Origin: Hymenoscyphus infarciens
Lineage: Eukaryota > Ascomycota > Leotiomycetes > Helotiales > Helotiaceae
DNA: 64,000 bases
Direction of reading: 5' to 3'
NCBI GenBank assembly: GCA_001414345.1
Contig: LLCB01000242.1
Span: 27,990 to 91,989 of the forward strand
Positions 1 to 10,875 of the stretch are shown one piece after another (position 1 is the first letter of the stretch; each line of letters begins with the position of its first letter). The position numbers and the translations under genes are program-made. The notes under the pieces are model-generated. The model had not been told where the DNA came from. It saw only the letters and a program-made list of their open reading frames with translations, and ran no database searches.

Positions 1-941
1 GGTCACCGCCACCGCCACCATCTCCAAGAAAGGCCAGTATCATGTTTCACCCCTCCACCAACCCTCGATGTCACCAAATGCCTTCTCAAACACGGCACCT
101 AACAACAGAAGAATCAACAGCACCTCCTCCTTACATTCAAAGACCTAACAGAAACCTACCCTTGAACCACTTATATAACACCCACCCAAACAGAGGGAAC
201 CAATTCAACGACGGGTAGTAGACAAAGTCGTTGGCAAGATTAGTTAAGTTACCATAACAACCACGACACCGTCGAGACAATGATCTTGGATTTTCGCACG
301 ACGAAGGTTACGACACCTTGGGTGGGGGGTTATACCACCATATAAAATACAAGAATCCCGACCTTTACTCTGTTTACAGCCTCACTCACTCTATAATGCC
401 CAGATAGAATTCAGATCAGAGCTTCGTATAAAAGAACCCGGCTTTCTCCCCGAGAACAAAGCTCCAGACAGGGAACATTCCTCCTCGTATCAACCCATAG
501 AAATACCAAAAAATAGATGTGTTTTCCCCATACGAGGTTTGGTTACCGCACCAGTGGACCATACGTACTTCTGTCAAGATACACCGTAACAAGAACTTTT
601 CACTGAAGAAAAACAAACAAACAAACAAACAAACAAACAAAACAAGCAGTAACCACATAGAAAAACCACAAAGTCAAATGAAAAGAGCGAGTAATCGCAA
701 AAAGAGTAACTTGGTATAAATTTTGATCCCGCCCCCAGGAAAAAAACAGAGAACCCCTTCATCTAGACGCCCATACGCCCGCAAGGAGAAACTCCCGTGT
801 CCCCCATTCCTCCCATCCATGCAAAAGATGTGCGCCCCAGAAATGTTAAGAGAGAAAGAAGTACATACAGAGGCCCTCCCCAAAACAGGAGAGGAGCTTC
901 ATCATCGTCATCCACATCGTACCCATATAAAAGATAGCCTC
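1..941. other. Gene-free edge of the window
   Basis: No open frame here looks like protein. The stretch lies downstream of the first DUF5672 gene and probably holds its 3' untranslated region. The only structure seen is a short CAAA repeat, listed separately. The first 60 bases have a GGT/GCC-rich triplet run that could belong to a gene beyond the edge, but this cannot be decided. Confidence 0.5.
609..643. repeat. (CAAA)n microsatellite
   Basis: About eight uninterrupted copies of the tetranucleotide CAAA. It gives rise to spurious KQTN-type and CLFV-type reading frames on the two strands. Confidence 0.9.
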
Positions 942-2121
942 CTACGAAGACTTCACAATCTCCCCCATCCTGTTATCCCCATCACACCGTTCCCGCTGCA
1001 ACTTCATCGGCATAATAATCGCCAACTCGGGACAATAATCAAAGTTCTTCTTCCGTTTCGCTGGATCCTTCCACACATCATCCGCCAGATTCTCGCCCCC
1101 GTCTCGGGCATGATATCCCATCGGTCGTTCATGATAGATATCTTCCACCGCGAAATGGTCTTTGTCCGCACCAGTAGCCACTTTAGCACCAGGTAAAACC
1201 ACAAGACGCTTTCCAAACCACTCATCTTCCGGCTCAGAGTTATTGTAGCGCGCTTGGAAAGAGAGGACTTTCTTGACAGCGGAAACGCGTCGGAGGGAGA
1301 GGCCGCCGTTACCAGCGAATCTATCGTCGGCCGATCTATTAGTACGGTTAGATTTTGTCTTCTCTCTCCTATAAACAAAATCTATATAATATGACAAAAA
1401 AAGACACAAGTCAGGGGAGTAAGAAAACATACCTAGGAGCCCCAGCCCAGTCAAAATCCAACCAGTTATTTAGAGATTCATCCGAGTTGGCACAAAGTAT
1501 ACTATCACTCTCAAACTTGAGCAACCATTCCACCCCCGGCAAAATCTCGTCGTAGAACCGCATATCCGTCAAAACACGATACACATCCTCTTTGCTCTCT
1601 ATCTTCCACGGTTTAGGCATAACGACCATATCCAGCTTCCCATTCGCCTCCTGGTATTGAGTTGCGAAACTTCTGGATACAGAAATAACACTCTTGTTGG
1701 TGCCGATGAATACGAATCGCCAATCGGGAGGAACGACAGAGATCATATGTAGAATCTGCGGTACAAGATGAGGGATCGGTCGCCCCTCGATTATGAGCGC
1801 GACTTTCGAGGCGTTGAATTGCGATTTGGGGTCGTATGTGGGATGCCAGTCGACTTTTACGGCGGGGAGATGCTCGATTGCCGAGGTGTATTTGTCGACT
1901 GCGAGGTCCTTTATGTCTTCTTTGTATTTGGGGAGGAGATGTGCGATTGTCCATCTATCTCGTCATCAGTTTTGTGTCTGCGAAGGCCCTTGAAAAGGAG
2001 AGGGGGAAACGCACGTAAAGATTAAAGATACCACGATTAATATCCTCGCCCTGTTTATCACGAATATGCCATTGCCGAGAGGACTGCTGGGCGCAGGATG
2101 CGCTGTTGCGATGGTGGCCAT
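942..2121 (-). CDS. DUF5672 domain protein, paralogue 1
   Basis: Three exons: 2121..2015, 1954..1433 and 1335..942, joined in frame to 340 residues. Both introns have good signals; the first has a CTGAT branch site and the second a CTAAT just before its TAG acceptor. A short N-terminal tail is followed by one hydrophobic segment at about residues 26-43 (ILIVVSLIFTW...), giving type II membrane topology like a Golgi glycosyltransferase. The DUF5672 region then shows VALIIEGR, VPPDWRFVFIGT, EWLLKFESDSILCAN, NWLDFDWAGAP, GNGGLSLRR, EPEDEWFG, RPMGYH and FDYCPEL. DUF5672 proteins are widespread in fungi and uncharacterised; a glycosyltransferase-like role is inferred from topology, the acidic DS-type motif and the GNGGLSLR block. 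The ATG at 2121 was chosen because it sits just ahead of the membrane segment; an in-frame ATG at 2172 would add 17 residues. Confidence 0.85.
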
Positions 2122-2627
2122 CTTTTCGTTGGGAGCCTCGAGTGGATGACGACTGGGTACTTCGGGAAGCAAGCACCTTGAAGGGCGAACGAGACGAACT
2201 AGTCCTGGTGGTCTTGAGGAAAGGAACGTAGAGTTTCGGCAAAAGCAAAAGAATTCAAGCTCGATTAGAATCCAGCTTGTCGCCTTACTCGCATAATGAT
2301 TCTCTGCCTTGCGTGAATCCAGACGATCGAGTCTGATGTTCTCGCTCTCGCAATTGCGGACGTCAGCAGCGAAGGAATAAGGATTAGCTGGTCGGGCTGT
2401 GGGCTGTGAAACGAGGTGTAATCTTTAAAATCTGCTACTTACGGTCCAGCATAAGCCCTCTCTAGGACAATTATTAAGTATAAAAGGTTCATGGGTGGTG
2501 ACAAGTAGAGTAAGGGGAGGCTAGTGAGTTTATTTTAGATCGCTCCATGTCCCGACTTCACCTCAGCTCCCAGCCCGTCCGTCTGAACTTGCTACCCGAC
2601 TTCTTGTTTCACCAGCCAATCACTAGG

Positions 2628-2908
2628 TACTGACTTTTGCTAAATCGCTTCGCTGTTTTGACTAAATGGCTCGGCGCTAACCCGATCAGGTACAGCGCAC
2701 TCTCACTCAAATCCACGCCTAGTTTTCTGGGTTAGGGTTAGTTAGGGCCAGGGCCCGGGTCTGGGTTAGGGCTCGAGTAAGGGTTAGTGAGAGATGAATC
2801 AAGTGTTCAATAAGTACCTAGGTAGTAACTTCTTCAGCGTACTCCTAATTAGGTTAGCGCGGAGCGATTTAGTCCAAACAGCGAAGCGATTTAGCAAAAG
2901 CCTCAATA
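2628..2908. mobile_element. MITE-like element with 48-bp terminal inverted repeats
   Basis: The left arm (2634..2681) reads CTTTTGCTAAATCGCTTCGC and continues to GCTAAC. The reverse complement of the right arm (2853..2900) is the same sequence with about four mismatches over 48 positions. The outer ends TACTGA (left) and TATTGAGG (right, complemented) are also similar, and TA lies at both outer borders, which would fit a TA target duplication of a Tc1/mariner or pogo-type non-autonomous element. The interior is about 170 bp with no coding frame and holds telomere-like repeats. Family assignment is inference. Confidence 0.7.
2729..2787 (+). repeat. Interstitial telomere-like TTAGGG tract
   Basis: Imperfect GGGTTAG copies: a tandem pair at the start, then GTTAGGG, GGGTTAGGG and AAGGGTTAG variants. 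TTAGGG is the usual telomere unit of filamentous ascomycetes. The tract lies wholly inside the inverted-repeat element at 2628..2908. Confidence 0.65.
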
Positions 2909-3586
2909 CTTCAAGTAAATTAAAAAGGGGGACGATCCGACGATTTATTGCCGCCTAGACCAAAAGCCAATTAATTGATATTGCTTACCTTTTATAATCT
3001 CACCATCTGCATTTATGAATGCACGAGTGACCCGCCCCCAAGGTTAAAAGGAAAACTTGGGGGTCCTGGTGGCCTTGGGTTTTGGGCGCGGTTTTGGGTT
3101 CGGAGAAGTTCGTGATCCCGCCGACCGAGCATTGAAAGAATAGACGAGATGTCAATGGAGTACTGGTATACACCGACTCATCGAATCAACCATCATGCCA
3201 AATGCAAATTCACAAACACCGCGTTGCAAAGACGTCTGAATCAACCGTCGAATGACTGTTCTTACGATACGAAAAGAGGCTATTTTTAATTTTTTTTTTT
3301 TTGGAATTTGTATTCTTCCGAGAGCGATGACGCCTCTCTTTCTCGTTCTCGTTCCCGTTCCCCGTAGCACTAATTCTATGAGATGACGATCTCTCTTTCC
3401 CGTCTCTAACACATTCCCAATGAAGGAACTATCCTCCAACCAAAACACCGATAAACAAAAGAGAAAACCCCGTAAGATAGGTAAAATGCCACGCTCCTGA
3501 ACTCCTAAGGGCCCATAATGCAAAAATGACATCTAAGTTTGTCTGTCCCCCCCCCCAAAACTCCGTGATTGAAAGCAAAATATTCT

Positions 3587-4842
3587 CTAATTCTTCGTAT
3601 CCTTGATGTGATCCGTGCTGCAGAGTTTATGTTCGGGACACCACTATTCTGATGTTAGCATATGTACTGTAAGATAAAGAGGGGGGATAATTCTTACCTC
3701 ATCCAAATCAACCATCTGAGTCTTCAACCACCTGTGAACCTGATGAACACCAAGAGGATGAGGATAATCAATAGTTTCCACGCTGAAAGTCCTCGCCACC
3801 TCCATCGTGGGAAGATTGACAGCCCCCGGTGTTGATGGTGTAATTCCCACTGCCTCTTCCCTCTTTTGCAACTCTAGGAATCTGTTCCAAAAAAAAAAAA
3901 AAAGGTTAGCCACAACCCTTCAAACTCATATCGCGTTGGAGGAACTTACGCATTATAATACCACTGATCCTCAAACCTCCCAAACTCCTCCTCCCTCGCC
4001 CCCGTCTCCGCCCAATTCCACTCCCCAAGAACCCGCATAGTAGTGCTTCTTTTCCTCAAGCTCAAACCACCATTGTATCCCCTTCCCAAATCCTCAGCAA
4101 TCGGCGCCCCAACGAAATCATAGTCGAAATAATCATCCACGCTCCGAGCAGCATTCGCACAGAGCATACTATCACTCTGGAAAAGCAAGATATGCTCTGC
4201 CGGTGCAAGATCCTCCCAAAACCACGAATCGGTCATAAATGCATTTACTGAATCCGAGTTGGTGAAAAGTACGGTTTGAGGAAGGGTTCGGATTTGGATG
4301 GATCCAGTTTTCAAGTATCGACCCAGGGCAGAGGAGGTAGAGAATTGTCCGACACCCTCTGCGGATGTATAAATCAAAATAGGCCAGCTTGGTCCAAGTA
4401 CACTGCCAAAATGGAGAATGAGAGGGATGAGATTCGTTCTAAATCTCGTCTCCACAATGACAGCGACTTTGTTCGTAATCGTTCCATTGAAAATGTCATC
4501 CGTGAGAGAAATATCGCTACTTGGAATTGACTTCCATTGCCTTCCTCCAGAGACGTTGTCTTTCGCTCCTGGTTGGATATCTTGGGCTACTGCTGGAGCT
4601 TCGGGGGAGACGGTGTATGCGCCGTATGCTGAGATGATTGTGTGCTGCGGGTAGCAGAGTTTTATGGTCCAGAGGATGAAGAGGATTGCGAATGATGTGA
4701 GTAGGACGTTTCGGGATTTCCGTCGTCGGTCGTCGTTTGTGGTGAGCATGGCCATTTGGGATGTATAGTTCGAAATGAGAATAGGTTGGAAAGTGCTTGT
4801 TGACACTTTTGATGTAAGGAATGTCGTTTCCACCACTTCCAC
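3587..4842 (-). CDS. DUF5672 domain protein, paralogue 2
   Basis: Exons 4842..3950, 3881..3698 and 3643..3587 give 377 residues. The last tiny exon was found by motif: it restores LDEWCPEHKLC, the Trp-Cys-Pro-Glu block expected at the end of this family, after a 54-nt intron with a GCTAAC branch site. A cytosolic tail is followed by a membrane anchor at about residues 46-64 (VLLTSFAILFILWTIKLCY). Then come VAVIVETRF, HILLFQSDSMLCAN, DYFDYDFVGAP, GYNGGLSLRKR, FEDQWYYNAFLELQ and HPLGVHQVHRW. It is more diverged than paralogues 1 and 3, which resemble each other: it lacks the VPPDW block and has the FEDQW variant. An internal ATG at 4755 (residue 30) is an equally plausible start. Intron 1 carries a 14-nt A run on the plus strand. 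Function beyond the family name is inferred. Confidence 0.85.
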
Positions 4843-6868
4843 GCGAATTCAAAAAAAGGCTTCTCTTGTCGACGACCTCGAACCTGTCGGGTCAATATTG
4901 AAATTGGATAAGGTGTGAAACAATGAGTCCGACTTGATTCCGAAAGGAGCAAAAGTAGAAATGTATTGCAAAAGAATGAAAGGGACGTTTAGAGAATGGA
5001 AGAAAAATTATCTGGAGCAGAGGCTTATTGACGGAATATTGATAGGCTAGGAATGAGGAGGTTTCAGATGGAGATCTTGAGACTTCCAGATTCGGCTCGA
5101 TAAGGAAAAGAGAAGCTGCAACGGACCAAGTAAAAAGGGGAAAAGTTGATAGGGGAACGCGGAAACTATGTGGTTTCTATAAATGCAAGTCGCACTACGG
5201 AGTACTAAACTTGCTTTTCGCCCATGTATCTTCATCTGAAGATAACTGGATACTTTTCAGAGGGGATCCTTCGCGCGAGGCGAAGGGCTTGTGGAGCATT
5301 CGTGCTGCCAGTTCGGGAGATGTTTCACCACGATCCCCAGGGGTTGAAATGTTTTAATGGAGCACTTTCAAACCCAAAGTGATTGATACTTAACGATGCC
5401 GAGGACGCGTATCATCCCATAGACGCCGGTGCTAGCGCTCTACGGCTGTCACTTGAAGGGATTCCAAGAGTGACTCCATAGAAAGATGAGGCTGTTGAGC
5501 GCGTTACGAAAGGTTGCCTGTACTCCCCCTCCTGGCTGGTACCGACTTATTGTCTGTCATGTGCAATGGCAGTTTGGCTGTGAAAATGTATGTGCGTCTA
5601 CAGACAACTAAGAGGGGGGGGAAGAGTATCAAGGTTTGACTCGGAGGTTTAAATTTCAAATTTCATATGAGATATAAAAATGAAGCTTTTTTACAAACCC
5701 CTTAAAAAGGTTAATAGGGTTAACGAGAACCTTGGAGGATAAACCCAGGTATACACCCGCATGCAGGGAAAGCGGCTACCTATCTACTGCATGCAGGTTG
5801 AAGAATGAAGAACTCTATTCATTTATTAGAACGAGGGATCTTCATCGGGATCTCCCAGGGACGAGGACACCGTAAGCGTATTTTCCCAAAAAGGGACCAA
5901 GGCTGAGGAACCATTCGTCAAATATCATACAATACCTAGGTAATCATGAGATATTTCAATAGCGGGGCTCCACGTGTAGCGATGACTCGTCGGGTTTTAG
6001 TACATGAGATATCGTCGTTAACCTTGATAGAACCGGGACCACGATAAAATGATCTAGACTTCGATATAGCGATCAATTAGTAGCTGATAGACCGTCTTAT
6101 ATTTTCTATTGACTTTTGCGATTTTTCGTTGGGGGTTGAAAAGTCTGGTAGTAGGAGGCACTAGGCGGTACTGAAATCCGACGATTCATCGCTACACGTA
6201 GAGAGAGCGGGGAAAGAAAAACCCACCTAGGTTGGAGTACAAGTAGATGAGATGGTTGAAAAGGAGACAAGATTTACGACGCAGTGTATCACATCGCACA
6301 TCAATACTATATCAGTCTGCTCGTGTAACAATCGGAAATCTGCAGTGCTCTATGGAGCCCCCTTGATAGCCTGAAAATAATACTTACCCCTGAGTCTCGG
6401 CTGAGATGTGCCGCCTCTTGTCCTCCGCTCCATTGGGTTCCTTCGTTTGATGGGCAAATCATACTAATCTAAAATCAGCTGCTGATACTAGTGAGAAAGA
6501 AAATCTTAGAAGAGCAGCCGAATCCTTCCAAACTTCTTACGTGTAGCATGTAAATGGAGGACTGGCTCCTTTCTGTGGATTAAATGTCTCGTCTAGACAG
6601 GAACAAAATAGTTATTTTTAGGCGCCTAGGCTGTGTTGTGTGTATTGCTCCATAGAAAGGAACCCCCACCAGTGAGGGAATAAGGTTCTAGGGATTCGTG
6701 GACTACGGTGACCCATAAGTCCCTCATCAGCCACGCTACCCTAGCACGCCTAGACACTACCTCCGTAATGGTACGGAGTACTGTGGTAATCTCAAGGAAG
6801 AGGCTACGACAACCTCATCGTCGCATACCATTACATTCCACCAATTCTTATGACCATAATCTAACGGC
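4843..6868. other. 2-kb divergent intergenic region between DUF5672 genes
   Basis: This region separates the diverging paralogues 2 and 3, so it holds both promoters. It contains the inverted-repeat element at 5968..6203. No coding frame was recognised; the 62-residue frame at 5047..5235 has no family feature. Confidence 0.5.
5968..6203. mobile_element. Second MITE-like element, 35-bp inverted repeats
   Basis: The left arm (5968..6002) contains CACGTGTAGCGATGACTCG. The right arm (6169..6203), reverse complemented, reads CTCTACGTGTAGCGATGAATC and continues in parallel, with about four mismatches over 35 positions. The interior is about 166 bp, non-coding and AT-leaning. The ends differ from those of the element at 2628..2908, so it is a different family. 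No clear target duplication was seen. Confidence 0.65.
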
Positions 6869-8228
6869 TTGACCTCCTTCGAGTCGGATATCCATACAGG
6901 AAACCACTTCCTGGTGGCCAATACTCCCACGATGCCTTCAAGGATGGCTTCAGCAGCGAGCGAGCTGACGATTGATGATGCGTGGGAATATATCAAAACC
7001 GCCATGCTGGCAGGATGGTCCAAGACCACTCGAAAAATGCGCGCAGGTGGGATTGTCTTAATAGTATTGTAAGTAACTCTACCGTCCAAAATATATCATT
7101 ACTGTCCACAATTCTAATTGTTACCTACTTAGCATCTTCTCCGTCCTCCTGCTCCGCCCTTCAATACCAACCACCGAATCCTTCCCCACCGTCCCCTCAA
7201 TATCCCTCGATTACAACCACAAAGGGCCCACAGATTCACCATATAATGCCTCAAAAGTCGCCCTCCTCATCGAGAACCGATCGAATCCAATCCTCGCGCC
7301 CTTGATGCTACACTTCATGGCCGTCGTCCCTCCAGACTGGCGGTTCCGCTTCATGGGTTCAGAGGAAAGCGTAGCTTTCGTCAACGGCTCGCGCGCAATC
7401 CGCGACGCAGTCGACATGGGAAAACTAGATCTCACCTACATCCCCTCGAATATGACGACCGGCTCGCAAGAAGAAATCTCCGTTTTCCTCACCACACTCT
7501 GGTTATATGAGCAAGTCCTACAACCCGCAGAGTGGCTCTTAGTCTTCCAAACAGATTCCATGCTCTGCGCCAACTCGAGACAAACGATAAATAGCTGGCT
7601 GGACTACGACTGGGTCGGCGCACCCTGGAACCCTACCGGACGATTTGGAGGAAATGGAGGCCTCTCACTCCGACGAGTATCTAAAATTATAGACGTCCTA
7701 AAATACCAAACACGCCTCCCCCGCACAGAACCCGAAGACATCTGGCTCACCGACCGTCTTGGTGCTCGTCCTGGCGCACACCTAGCAAACGGCACCGCAT
7801 CCCTAACCTTCTCGGGCGAAATGTTCAGCGGCCAAACCGAGTCTCTAGGCTCCAAGAAACTCCCTGGGAAGGAGGGGAGTCAAGCGGGGGACCTAATAAA
7901 AGGGATCGACGACTGGCGAGAAGGGTTTTATGAGCCGATGGGATATCATACCGGTGGTTCAGGCGAAACATTACATTCCGGTATTTGGGGCACTCCAGCG
8001 ATGAGGAAACATATCTGGGGATATTGTCCCGAGGTGAAGATGATGCTTAATATGGATTCCGCAAAATACGTCCCTGGAAATTGTCACGCAAACTGGAAGA
8101 GGATGGAGGATGGATGGGAGGGGGTGTATGGGGGGATGGAGGAGAGTCAGTTCGAGACGAGGGGGGAGACAGAGATTATCGACGGAGTGGAATATCCCAT
8201 GTTACCTGCTGGCTTGATGCCTTGGTAA
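6869..8228 (+). CDS. DUF5672 domain protein, paralogue 3
   Basis: Two exons, 6869..7068 and 7133..8228, make 431 residues. The 64-nt intron falls inside the membrane anchor, which reads GIVLIVLFIFSVLLL once spliced, at about residues 60-75. The family blocks follow: VALLIENR, VPPDWRFRFMGSEESV, EWLLVFQTDSMLCAN, SWLDYDWVGAPW, GNGGLSLRRVS, EPEDIWL, EPMGYH and GYCPEVKMM. It is close to paralogue 1 but has an insert of about 40 residues between the EPEDIWL and EPMGYH blocks and a longer C-terminal tail. The start is uncertain: ATGs at 6869, 6932 and 6944 are in frame, and all leave the anchor intact. The topology suggests a lumenal catalytic domain in the secretory pathway (inference). Confidence 0.85.
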
Positions 8229-9481
8229 CCTCACCTCTCTGTCACGATGAACGTTTTAGTACCTTTTTTTCTTTTTTTCTTCCATTCTCCCTTCTCTGGT
8301 TACCAGAAAAGAGGAAGACCTTCATACAGGGCCATTTGGATTTCCTCATCTATCATGGGATAGCGGTTGCGCGGTGGGGACGGTTTATACCTCTGATTCT
8401 TGCAGCAGCAGCAGCAGGAAGGAGTGTGTTTCATTTGGAAAAAAACACACACAATCAGGGCAAGCATGACATGGGTGGTGGAAACAGGCGTTCTTCGGGG
8501 TCTTTCGTGGGTGTGGTTAACAGTTGCCCAGGTGCAAGTCAAAGTTCCTCCTTTTTTTTTTGATTGTTTTTTGATACCTAGGCATTGAGTAACAATAGAA
8601 TGCGGTTGCTTTTCTCACCTATATATATATATATATATATATTAATATATATATACTGTATCGGATAGACTGAACGAATGGTAGATGATAACATTTCTCT
8701 TCAATTCAAGAATTTGTCATTACATACACCAACCCTACCTTACCTAGAATTGACAAACTTCAACGTACTGATCATCTGATGTAAAGCTACTTATCTACTC
8801 GTTCTAGCTATTTAAAAGAATTCTGCATTACAAATGAACTTAGGACGGCTTAAAAGAGAAATCTCATTCATCGTGATTGTACCACGGAAGAGCAAAAAAA
8901 AAAGGGGGGGGATTTCAGATTTCAATTCTCATTGAATTTGTGTCTATGATGGTCTATCTCGCAATGAGTATGCTGTGAATCTTCCCTTGCCGCAGCTGTC
9001 CCTTACCTTCCCAAAAAAAAACCATGCTCAACGATCAACGAATGGCTTCATCCCTTTCCCAGATTTGCCCAATCTCGTACACCTTTAATCTCTCAACACT
9101 CCCACTCCACCAGCCCCAAAAAGCTTTGAAAACTCCCAGAAAACGCCTGCCCACCCCCATAGAGAACATGTGACATGTAATATAGTACAAGAAAAAAGCC
9201 AAAAGGGACAAACGACGGAAAATCAAAAGCCCGATCTGGTTCGAGGACGTGGGTTGATAACAAAACCCGGTTATGGTTTTAGTATAGACGCGTAATGGAG
9301 AGGTGGGGAAGTCGTGGAGGTTTCAGGTCATCTTGGCGCGGGTTTTATCCGTTCGGATCCCTGGTCCGGAATTTCTTGCAACTTTTGAAAATAGAATCCA
9401 ACCCGTTTATTTTCCTCCTGCGGCCTTGTGTTTCAACATCACGATGGAATATCTGTTATTTTTTTCTCGTCAGCGCTGGTC
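8229..9481. other. Gene-free convergent 3' region
   Basis: This lies between the 3' ends of the converging DUF5672 paralogue 3 and the transporter gene. It holds a (TA)n tract near 8620..8655 and several A or T homopolymers. The 160-residue plus frame overlapping the end of paralogue 3 is an out-of-frame shadow. Confidence 0.5.
8620..8655. repeat. (TA)n microsatellite
   Basis: About 17 AT dinucleotides interrupted once by a TTAA step. Confidence 0.85.
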
Positions 9482-10875
9482 CTAGGAATGTTGAAAAGTA
9501 TAAAGATATGATAGGCTCGAAGGATGAAGCATCATAAATGATGATGACATCCTGAAACCAGTTGAAATCTTATTCATGCTCGGCTTTTGGAGGTGCGAAC
9601 AAGCGAAAGGCAAAGAGAGATTGAAGGAGGAATCGGAAACTTACGTGATGATACCTCCGATGGCAATAAACACCCCGATAACAGACTTGTCACCAACGGC
9701 ACGACCGGATGTAATCCATCCAAGTGCGACGATGGAGCAAGTCTTGACATGGCCAACTACTGTACTAGAAACTGGGCCAGTTTGGGCAATAATGAAGAAT
9801 TGAGACATGTTAATGATGCAAGCAAATCCACCAGACTATTGAAATGTTAGCATACTTTTTCTTTGCAGGGGGGTACCCGAAATGGGAGAATTTAAGCGTA
9901 ATACAAGTATTGACTTACCATCAAAATCAAGACCCATCGGTTGATTGGGACCTCGGTCCATACTGGGAAAGTGTCGACAAATGGAATGACATAGAGCAAC
10001 ATGAATGCAGCTAGAGGAGCCTGGTTGAAGAGAAGCTGCATACTGTTCATCTGGAGCTTCTTGTGATAACTTGCAATCCAGACGGTATACAGAGAACTGG
10101 CAAATATTCCGGAAAATGCAAAGATAACTCCCAAGGTGCTTGTCGTTTTGACATTGGCGTCTGCGCTGGGCAGAGAATCATAATAAGAGACCATTCCCAC
10201 ACCAAAGCATGCTGGAATCAAAGCGTAGATGGCATTTCTTGGAAGAGTGGCCTTGTATAGGACAAAGTTCATGAAGGCGACCGTTGGTGTGAGTAGAATT
10301 CGGGCTACTTGGTAGAATGTGACGGTAGAAAAGGCGAGTGATAGATTGGGGAGAATGACGTTCAACGCCATGGCGACAGCCAAAGGCATAATTTCCTTGA
10401 TCGCAACCCTTCTTGGTGTAAACATATCGAATCGCGGTCTCGAGAGGGTAAAGAGGGTAAGCCATGTTACGAAGAAATGGAAGGCGGCGAATGTGAGTTG
10501 GGAGAGTTTGAGGGTAGGATCGGAGAAGATGGCTTTGTTGGTAAAGACCTGTGGAGATGAATGTCAGTATGTTAGCGTTCGGCAGAAGGTGGTGAGAGAA
10601 CTCACGATTCCGATTGTTGCCAGCGTGTTGACCACCATCCATATGATGGCTGTTCTGGTCGAGTTGTCCTTCTTTGCCGGCGCTGGCTTGTCGACATGTT
10701 CTTCTGGTAATAGTTCCGCCCTCTCCACGTCATCTCCAGCTTCCACATCATCCTCGGCCTTGATCTTGACAAAACTGGCATTTGAAGAAGTCATCTTCTC
10801 GTTCTCGTCAAAGTGCTCAGCATCCGTGACGGAGGAACTGCTCGATGCCACGCGGTCGGCGGTACGGTCTGCCAT
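9482..10875 (-). CDS. Nucleotide-sugar/triose-phosphate-type transporter (SLC35E3-like)
   Basis: Exons 10875..10606, 10548..9919, 9835..9645 and 9551..9482 give about 386 residues. An acidic, Ser-rich cytosolic N-terminus of about 70 residues is followed by about ten hydrophobic helices, starting at TAIIWMVVNTLATIGIVFTN. Family features include NLSLAFSTVTFYQVARILLTP, the GVGMVSYYD segment and GPVSSTVVGHVKT, all typical of the TPT/DUF250 part of the drug/metabolite transporter superfamily. Such proteins sit in Golgi or ER membranes and exchange nucleotide sugars; the substrate here is unknown. It lies between DUF5672 paralogue 3 and a nucleotide-sugar dehydratase. The last exon is the weak point: a strong TTTCAG acceptor gives a short non-conserved tail, while other acceptors give different tails. 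The first three exons are firm. Confidence 0.82.

Larger units (their letters stand above)
2122..3586. other. Intergenic region between two DUF5672 genes
   Basis: This is upstream of paralogue 1 and downstream of paralogue 2. It contains the inverted-repeat element at 2628..2908 and homopolymer runs near 3290 and 3548. No protein-like frame was recognised. Confidence 0.5.

Noticed and set aside
723..1196. 157-residue plus-strand frame opposite DUF5672 paralogue 1
   Set aside because: It is antisense to the well-supported exon 3 and has no family feature, so it is a shadow.
3645..3697. Reading through intron 2 of DUF5672 paralogue 2 to a stop at 3644
   Set aside because: It would end in RIIPPLYLTVHM and lose the WCPE block, which splicing restores with consensus signals.
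8081..8563. 160-residue plus frame overlapping the end of DUF5672 paralogue 3
   Set aside because: Out of frame with the supported gene; its composition is Gly/Ser/Phe low complexity.
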